The notes under the pieces: model-generated
What the model was told of the DNA's origin: nothing
The model's database searches: none
Seen by the model: only the letters and a program-made list of their open reading frames with translations
Made by a program: the position numbers and the translations under genes
In this document: positions 57,291-64,000 of the stretch, one piece after another
Numbering within the stretch: the stretch's first letter is position 1
How the letters are laid out: every line of letters starts with the position of its first letter
Source of the DNA: Sweltsa coloradensis
Lineage: Eukaryota > Arthropoda > Insecta > Plecoptera > Chloroperlidae
Reading direction: 5' to 3'
Assembly: GCA_024449915.1 (NCBI GenBank)
Contig: JAMZAV010002173.1
Span: 1 to 64,000, forward strand
DNA: 64,000 nucleotides

Positions 57291-58059
57291 TTATAAATGA
57301 AAATATTCTCAAAATCAAGAAAATAAGATATTTTTGTGTAAAGAAAGGTGGCCTTAACCCAGTAGAACCATAAAATAATATAATGAAAATTCCCTATTGT
57401 CGTAATTGTATTGTATTTTAGTTTATTATGGATAACGCAGTTCTTGTACCGAAAAGCTTTTCTCGATGTGTTGTTATTCATGGTTTAATATCATTGTGAA
57501 ATAATAATGAAAAGTTCTAAGTAGATAAAAGGAAATAATCATGAGTGAAGGGGCATTTTAATGAAGTCCCGTGGTTTGAAGCTAATCCCCTGTATAAGCC
57601 GTTCAGTCTGCTTGCGACGCAGTGCTAGGCAAGCCACTGAATCCCGAGACTTGCTTTGAAGTGGTGCCAGCATTAAATTAGGAAGCTCTTTCTGTGCTGG
57701 GACCTGTCAGATCAGTTGATGCATTTTAATAAACATTACGTAGAATATTGCTAAAACTCTTATATCGTCAAAAAAATGTAGCTTTATTTCATTGAGTTCA
57801 CTAAGGTGCTAACAAAGCAATTCATCAAACATGTTCACGTGTTTTTGTAATGCTTAGTAGTGCTTAGTGCAAAAAAATATATTTTCCCCAAACAAATAAA
57901 TTGTATAAAATAGAAGGCCTGCTATTAAAAATGTGTGGATAAAGAGTTTCAATTCAACTTTCAATATCAATTCAATATAAGCTTTGTTCATTTTATTTTA
58001 CGGCAAAACATTACAATATAAGGAAAACATATTTAACACATTTAAAGAAAATACAATAA
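57291..58059. other. Unassigned AT-rich interval
   Basis: No recognised feature. Confidence 0.4.
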
Positions 58060-58290
58060 TGATTCGGGAGGTCCCGAGTTCAAATCCCGTCGAGACCGGC
58101 AATCCTGACTGAAGGTTTTTTCCGAGGTTTTCCTCAGTCGTAAATGCGAATGCAAGGGATTGAGTCCTCTAAAACAGCCCTCGGACATCCCTTCACAATA
58201 TCCTATCTGCAACATACCTAGTTAGACACCTGAAGAGGGGCATGAATTGCACCCTGGGCAGGCTTCCTACAGAAAGTTTATTTATTATAA
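58060..58290 (+). repeat. tRNA-derived SINE family 1, best 3' end
   Basis: GATTCGGGAGGTCCCGAG, B-box GTTCAAATCCCG, GGCAATCCTGACTGAAGG, TTTTCCTCAGTCGTAAATGC, CAGCCCTCGGACATCCC, CATACCTAGTTAGACACCTG, TTGCACCCTGGGCAGGCTTC, then an AT-rich tail. The 5' half of the tRNA-like head is missing. It defines the complete body of the family. Confidence 0.8.
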
Positions 58291-58519
58291 TATGTGCCAA
58301 CAAATATAAGAATTCTAAGAGAAAGAATCCTCACATGGACCTTGCGGCCTGTGTGTGAGGGTATCGCCAAATATGCATTACTTTTTCTTCCTCATACTTG
58401 CATTCAATGACCCGGCACCTCCACCAAAATGTAAAAATCATGACGAATTTACAATAGCGGAACCTTCAAGAAAATAGGTCCGTAAACTTGTCCCCCCACA
58501 AAACATTTCGTCTCAAAAA
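58291..58519. other. Unassigned interval
   Basis: Contains CCGGCACCTCCACCA at about 58414 (inverse of the 54.71-kb motif). The SINE lies upstream and the satellite downstream. Confidence 0.4.
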
Positions 58520-60780
58520 CATGTTCATAATTTTGCACCAATTATGCACCATTTTGCACCCAAGTCCCGAATTTTGCACCCCAATACTTTCGGAGATACG
58601 GCCATTTCAAAAAGGGGGGGGGCAAAGTTTGGGTTCATTAACTTGGCTCCCCCAAATGAGAATCTCAAACCGAAAAAAGTCTCATATTTTTGCACTATTT
58701 TTGCACTTTTTTGCACCCAAATCTAGATTTTTGCACCCCTACCATTTCGCAGCATTTTACATTTCAAATTGGGGGAGCCAAGTTAATGCTTTTTTCAAAA
58801 TCATTTTGGAGAAATGGGACCGGGCTCTAAATAAGCAGCTAATTATGCACTCTTAAAATGACAAGTCCTGATTTTTGCACCCCTAAACTGTCGAATCTAC
58901 AGGGGGTGAAATATTGAATAAATTAACAAATAAGAATTCGATTTCCAAAGTAGAGAAGTAAACTTTTTTCTAAATGATGAAACGGAAGTCCAAAAAACAG
59001 GGCTCTTAATAAGCTGCTATAAATACTCTCTCAAATAGCCAAGTGCTGTTTTTTTCACCCCTAAACTATAGAATCTACAGGGAGGTGAAATATGAAACAA
59101 ATAAACAAATAATAATTCAAAATACAAAGATGGAACGTTTATTAAAATACTGTAAGTCATTACAGAAGACAAAATTACTGGAATCTTAATAAGCTGCAAT
59201 TAAAGCACTCTCAAATTGCCAAACGCTCATTTTTGCACCCCAAAACTATAGAATCTACAGTGAGGTGAAATATGAAAAAGTAAACAAATAATATTTCGAA
59301 ATCCAAATAAAGTATCGTTCAAAATAATGTATCAGAAGTCAAAATTAATAGGCTCTAAATTTGCTGCTGTAAATACTCTCTCAAAACACCAAGTGTTGAT
59401 TTTTGCACCCCTAAACTATAGAATCTGCAGTGAGGTGAGATAAGAATAAATAAACCAATAATATTTCGAAATCCAAATGAGGGATCGTTTATAAAATCAT
59501 GGGTCAGAAGTCAAAATAACTATGCTATAAGCTGCTATTAAAGCACTCTCAAATTGTCAAATGCTGATTTTTGCACCCCTAAACTATAGAATCTACAGTG
59601 AGGTGAAATAAGAAATAAATAAACAAATAATATTTCGAAATCCAAATAAAGTATCGTTTATCAAAATCATGTATCAGAAGTCAAAATTACTAGGCTCTAA
59701 ATGAGCTGCTATTAATACTCTCACAAATTATCAAGTGCTGATTTTTGCACCCCTAAACTATAGAATCTGCAGTGAGGTGAAATAAGAAATAAATAAACAA
59801 ATAATATTTCGAAATCCAAATAAAGTATCGTTTATCAAAATCATGTATCAGAAGTCAAAATTTGTAGGCTCCAAATAAGTTGCTATAAATACTCAATCAA
59901 ATAACTATAAGTGCTGATTTTTGCACCCCTAAACTATAGAATCTACAGTGAGGTGAAATAAGAAATAAATAAACAAATAATGTTTCGAAATTCAAATAAA
60001 GCATCGTTTATCAAAATCATGTATCAGAAGTCAAAACTACTAGGCTCTAAATTTGCTGCTATAAATACTCTCACATCTTTCCAAGTGCTGATTTTTGCAC
60101 CCCTAAACTAAAGAATCTACAGTGAGATGAAATAAGAAATAAATAAACAAATAATATTTCGAAATCCAAATAAAGTATCGTTTATCAAAATCATGTATCA
60201 GAAGTCAAAATTTGTAGGCTCTAAATTAGCTGCTATTAATATTCTCTCAAATAACCAAGTGCTGATTTTTGCACCCCTAAACTATAGAATCCACAGTGAG
60301 GTGAAATAAGAAATAAATAAACAAATAATATTTCGAAATTCAAATAAAGCATCGTTTATCAAAATCATGTATCAGAAGTCAAAATTACTAGGCTCTAAAT
60401 TAGCTGCTATAAATACTCTCACAAATTATCAAGTGATGATTTTTGCACCCCTTAACTATAGAATCTACAGTGAGGTGAAATAAGAAATAAATAAACAAAT
60501 AATATTTGAAATTCATATAAAGCATCGTTTATCAAAATCATGTATCAGAAGTCAAAATTGCTAGGCTCTAAATTAGCTGCTGTTAATACTCTCTCAAATT
60601 ATCAAGTGCTGATTTTTGCACCCCTAAACTACAGAATCTGCAGTGAGGTGAAATAAGAAATAAATAAACAAATAATATTTCGAAATCCAAATAAAGTATC
60701 GTTTATCAAAATCATGTATCAGAAGTCAAAATTACTAGGCTCTTAATTAGCTGCTATTAATACTCTCACAAATTATCCCC
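58520..60780 (+). repeat. Satellite array, ~174-bp monomers
   Basis: The phrase TTTTTGCACCCCTAAACT recurs with its G at about 58877, 59055, 59235, 59405, 59573, 59747, 59923, 60097, 60271, 60445 and 60618. Spacing is 168-180 and settles at 173-176 in the right half. Each unit also has GAATCTACAGTGAGGTGAAA, AATAAATAAACAAATAATA and TCATGTATCAGAAGTC. Units to the left (58576, 58733) are shorter and diverged. The array ends abruptly at the Helitron2-like fragment at 60781. Confidence 0.9.
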
Positions 60781-61054
60781 AATGTGACGAAAATATCGCA
60801 CTAAAAATCGAAAAAAAATCGTGGAAGTACGGTATTCGTTAGAAATATTTCTTCGATTGTACCCAAAAACGTGGCACGTCTAAGTTCAGAGAAAACGAAG
60901 GTCCCCTCCAATTTTCATCAAGATCGCATATGCCGTTTGCCCGAAATCGTGCGAACAAACAGACAGAAATACAAGAAGAAAAAAAAATTGGAGCTAAATT
61001 TTTTGAGGGGTCAGTGAAATTGAAGTTTTCGCTTCGCTCGCTACGCTCATCCAA
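60781..61054 (-). mobile_element. Helitron2-like element, type I, 5' part only (copy R)
   Basis: The 5' end on the minus strand at 61054 (CTACGCTCATCCAA inverse) with leader TCAATTTCACTGACCCCTC, running to 60781 where it meets the satellite in mid-element. The 3' hairpin/CTAG end was not found. Confidence 0.72.
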
Positions 61055-61126
61055 ATATAACACTTGCCGCCCCGCGGGGTGGGGGTTGACGTAGGTGGTT
61101 TATGGACTGTATCAATTAATGCACGA

Positions 61127-61225
61127 AGGCAATTCGAGACGACGAGTGGTGATACATGACGATTAAGGACGATTAAAAAAACCATGCCTTAGGCGGGATT
61201 CGAACCCAAGTCCTCGTAGAGCCGA
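61127..61225 (-). repeat. tRNA-headed SINE (family 2), partial
   Basis: ATTCGAGACGACGAGTGG, TGATACATGACGATTAAGG, CCATGCCTTAGGCGGGATTC and GAACCCAAGTCCTCG match 14622-14764: tail, T run in reverse, B-box region. Confidence 0.6.
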
Positions 61226-61589
61226 TTATCGGTCAAGTTTGAATATAGCTACATGTTAAACCTAAAAAGTTTTGGACAAAATCCGTGATATCGATTCCTT
61301 CCAGTTAACTTTATATTCGTTTCTTTTCTCACGGCACTATATCACAATTACCTGAATGCACAATGCACATGAGTAATTTGAACGTTGCACAAAAACCAAA
61401 ACCATTGTGCGATTTTTACATTGCATTATTATAATGGAGGCCTACTTCTAGTAATAAATAATTGACATCGTGTAATTACATCGTGATAATTCAGAAGGAG
61501 TTTTATATTCCAACCAAAATTAAGATGTGTCATCAGGATTTTCCCAGATGTCTGATCTCTAGAATCCAGCTTATAGACCATTAGGTGCT
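61226..61589. other. Unassigned interval
   Basis: No recognised feature. Confidence 0.35.
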
Positions 61590-64000
61590 CAGGAAGCGAC
61601 CCTCCCCCCCCCCCCCCTCGAACTAATTTTCACTATAGCAGTTTTGTTCAGAAAAAAATCCGATTAAAAACCCACCCTTTTTGCCACTTGGCAGCTGGGG
61701 CTTTTTAAACCTCCAGGGGTTTTCCAAAGTCAAAATTTTGCGAAACTTTGCCCTTTGCAAATAACGGTCAAAATTTTTTGATAAAATTCCAAAATTATTT
61801 TTAATTTCATTTTCACATTTTTTTTAAAATTTTTAAAAAAAAAAGCGTTTTTCCCTTTTTGAAAAGGGGGGTCCCCCAAAATAATAAAAATCGATTTTTA
61901 ACTGTTTTTACACTTTAAAATTAAAGTTTGGGAAACATATAACCCTTTTTAAAGCTTATTTTTAAAACAAAAATGAAAGAACCACTGTTTTAAAAAATAA
62001 ATTATCCCAAAAACAATTCAAGGGCCCCCCAAAATTTTGGGGTTTTTTAAAAATTTTATTGCTAATATCCCAACATTTTTTTAAAAGGCTTAAAAATGTG
62101 TTCATTTACTAAAATCAGAAAACCTGTCCCAAGAATACGATTGTATGTGGGCCTAGCAAAGAATTAAAATTTTAAAGGGTTGCCAAAATTTTTAAAATTC
62201 AAATTACAGAAATTTTGAGAAAAAATATCAAAAAAAATGGGGAAAAAATAAATGATTTTGGCCCAGTCTCACCGAATTTATTTTCCCTAACCTAAAAAAA
62301 TAATAAATGTGCTGTTTTAAAAAAGGGTTCCCCCAAAATAGTTGTTGGTTCTTGAAAAGAATTGTTTAAATAAGGTCAAACTGATCATAATATCCCGTCG
62401 GGGTGAAAAGGGAAAGGGGACCCTCCGGGGGCCCCCCGGGAACTAATTTTCACTAAAAAGCAGTTTTTTTCAGAAAAAATCCACCTATTTGCCATTTGGC
62501 AGAGGGGGCGTTTGACCTGCGGGGGGTTTTAAAAGGGCGCTTAAGTTGTTTTTAATATTGCCGTAGTTCCTTCGCTCTTTAAAATTTTCAAAAATCTTCC
62601 AAATACAATCCCCTAATATTTTTCCCAACATTTTTTCCCTGCCCCGAACCTGTATCTAAAAAAATTTTTTTTTCTCATATGTAAAAAAAAACACACACCA
62701 AAAGAAATAAAAGAAGGGAAATGTTTTGAATCTTTAGGGTATGGAATCAAGTGTAGGTATTTTCGGGACTTTTAAGGGGAAACATTTAATGGCCTTCGGG
62801 AAAAGGGGTGCTTGGTTCCGGGAAAACAAATTTTGGGGGAATTAAACAGGGAAAAACAAAATACAGACATAAGGGGGTATTTTTTACATTTTATTAGGGA
62901 CTCACTGTATAGTAATAAAAAATTTTGTACACCCAATTTTTTGTGATATTCAACTAAAAATTTTTTAATTTAAAAACAGCTAATCTCTTTTCATTTCATC
63001 AACTACATCAAAACATAAAACACCCTACAGACTTGGCAGGTTTATTAGTATAAACCTTCACACTACTATCCCCCCCCAAGGATTTTTGTGATAAAGGTGA
63101 ACCCAAATAAATACTGATTAGAGCTCCCACGAAAACCCTATAGCTCGATGCTATTATTTTAAATTTTTACTTTTTGGTATTTTTTTTGTCCCAAATTTGA
63201 AAAAAATTTAAATTTTGGTTTATAAAGGAAATTTTTTTTTCCATTGGCCGAGTTGTGATACGAATCAGCTATACATTTGCACAATGGGGCTTATAGGCAC
63301 ATAAAAACGAATACCCAAACTTGTGCATTCGGGAAACCAAAAATGACTGGGTTTAAACTGTATTCGAAATCACAATTTGACACCGCTAGTGCTTTTTGTA
63401 TATCAAAATTAGGGAAATGGGGGGAAATTTTTCGGTGTTTTAATCAAGATGTTAATTTTGTTCGTTATTAGGGAAAAATTGAAATTGGCTTTTCCCCAAA
63501 ATGAAAATGTGCATATCACGACCATAAGTAAATCAAGGGTCTAGAGGGTATCGACTTCACCCATCCCTTGATTTACTTCTTTTCGAGGGTGTACGTGATA
63601 AAAGAGGATAAGAACGAGCTACTTATTTTTCATAAAAACCATTGCAAACTCTCCGAATAGGGTTCTTTCAAAGTATAGTAGGCCCTACAGATTTTTCTGC
63701 ATCCCATTTTTTTTGAAATTTTTCCCGGGGCCCATACTAAAAAACGGGGTTTGAATGGGGAAAAAAATGTATTAATTCTAAAACTTTATGCGTCCCTTTA
63801 GCTTTTAAAAGTATACTAAAAATGTACTCTGGAAAAAAAGGGCCACAAGCTGCAATCTTACTGGAGATTTTGGAAAACCCTTTGGGAAATAAAACGGGAA
63901 AATAGAAAAATTGCAAAATAAAAAATTATAGAAAAACATTTCCCCTTCCCAACGGCGGGGTTTGGGGTTTGGAGTTCAAAACTTTTAAAATAAGTATGAA
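61590..64000. other. Homopolymer-rich, probably low-quality sequence
   Basis: From about 61600 nearly every base is in a run of 3-8 identical bases (for example GGGCCCCCCAAAATTTTGGGG around 62020-62040). No ORF, repeat end or RNA is recognisable. A segment near 61600-61720 (GAACTAATTTTCACTA, GCAGTTTT, TTTGGCAG-like) recurs near 62440-62530. The texture resembles blurred or low-quality base calls rather than normal genomic AT-rich DNA. A hairpin at about 63527-63580 (GTAAATCAAGGG / CCCTTGATTTAC) looks like normal sequence. Confidence 0.45.

Noticed and set aside
58520..60780. CRISPR-like array
   Set aside because: The whole 174-bp unit is repeated with no unique spacers, and the DNA is eukaryotic; it is a satellite.

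Overview
This is eukaryotic (animal-type) non-genic DNA. It is AT-rich, has no convincing host protein gene, and consists largely of interspersed and nested transposable elements, SINEs, LINE 3' ends, fold-back elements, one satellite array and several microsatellites. The mix of 5S- and tRNA-headed SINEs, hAT miniatures with G-tract ends, LINE tails and a decayed copy of a repeated invertebrate protein family points to a marine invertebrate. An invertebrate deuterostome is my guess only, and no sequence marker here proves the species.

The dominant component is one superfamily of short elements (about 460-1340 bp, roughly 18 percent of the window by my coordinates). They begin TTGGATGAGCG and end with the inverted repeat CGCTCATCC(A/T)A, a short AACGC/GCGTT hairpin, and CTAG followed by a host T. 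This is the layout of non-autonomous Helitron2/Helentron elements (asymmetric terminal inverted repeats, 3' hairpin, no target duplication). Several copies are nested inside one another or inside other repeats, so empty sites can be reconstructed and ends read to within a base or two. I see two main subfamilies (I and II), one chimera and one divergent third subfamily.

Layout: 1.8-2.3 kb TIR element with TAA flanks; 3.0-3.4 kb fold-back element; 3.8-4.0 kb and 4.4-4.5 kb minisatellite and hexanucleotide array; 5.1-6.9 kb hAT miniature split by two Helitron2-like copies; 12.4-13.0 kb near-perfect palindrome with TTAA duplication; 13.2-14.8 kb SINE cluster; 15.0-16.0 kb TA-flanked transposon; 17.5-25 kb Helitron2-like copies with a second hAT and LINE ends; 27.2-28.4 kb hAT with a nested element; 30.6-32.1 kb LINE reverse transcriptase tail split by a chimeric Helitron2-like copy; 32.5-34.6 kb tRNA-like sequences and a SINE.

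35.1-40.0 kb is the most interesting part: a 4.3-kb element with about 0.9-kb inverted arms, inserted with a 3-bp duplication into a MITE, and carrying a decayed ORF of a multicopy invertebrate protein family. 40.4-45.1 kb is a cluster of type II and type III Helitron2-like copies; 45.6-46.2 kb a second TAA-flanked element; 48.5-48.9 kb a 5S-rRNA-derived SINE; 49.4-58.3 kb SINEs, fold-backs and more Helitron2-like copies; 58.5-60.8 kb a satellite of about 174 bp; 61.6-64.0 kb a homopolymer-rich stretch that looks like poor sequence or assembly. Nothing here works as an operon or pathway. The biology is mobile-element accumulation, nesting and decay.
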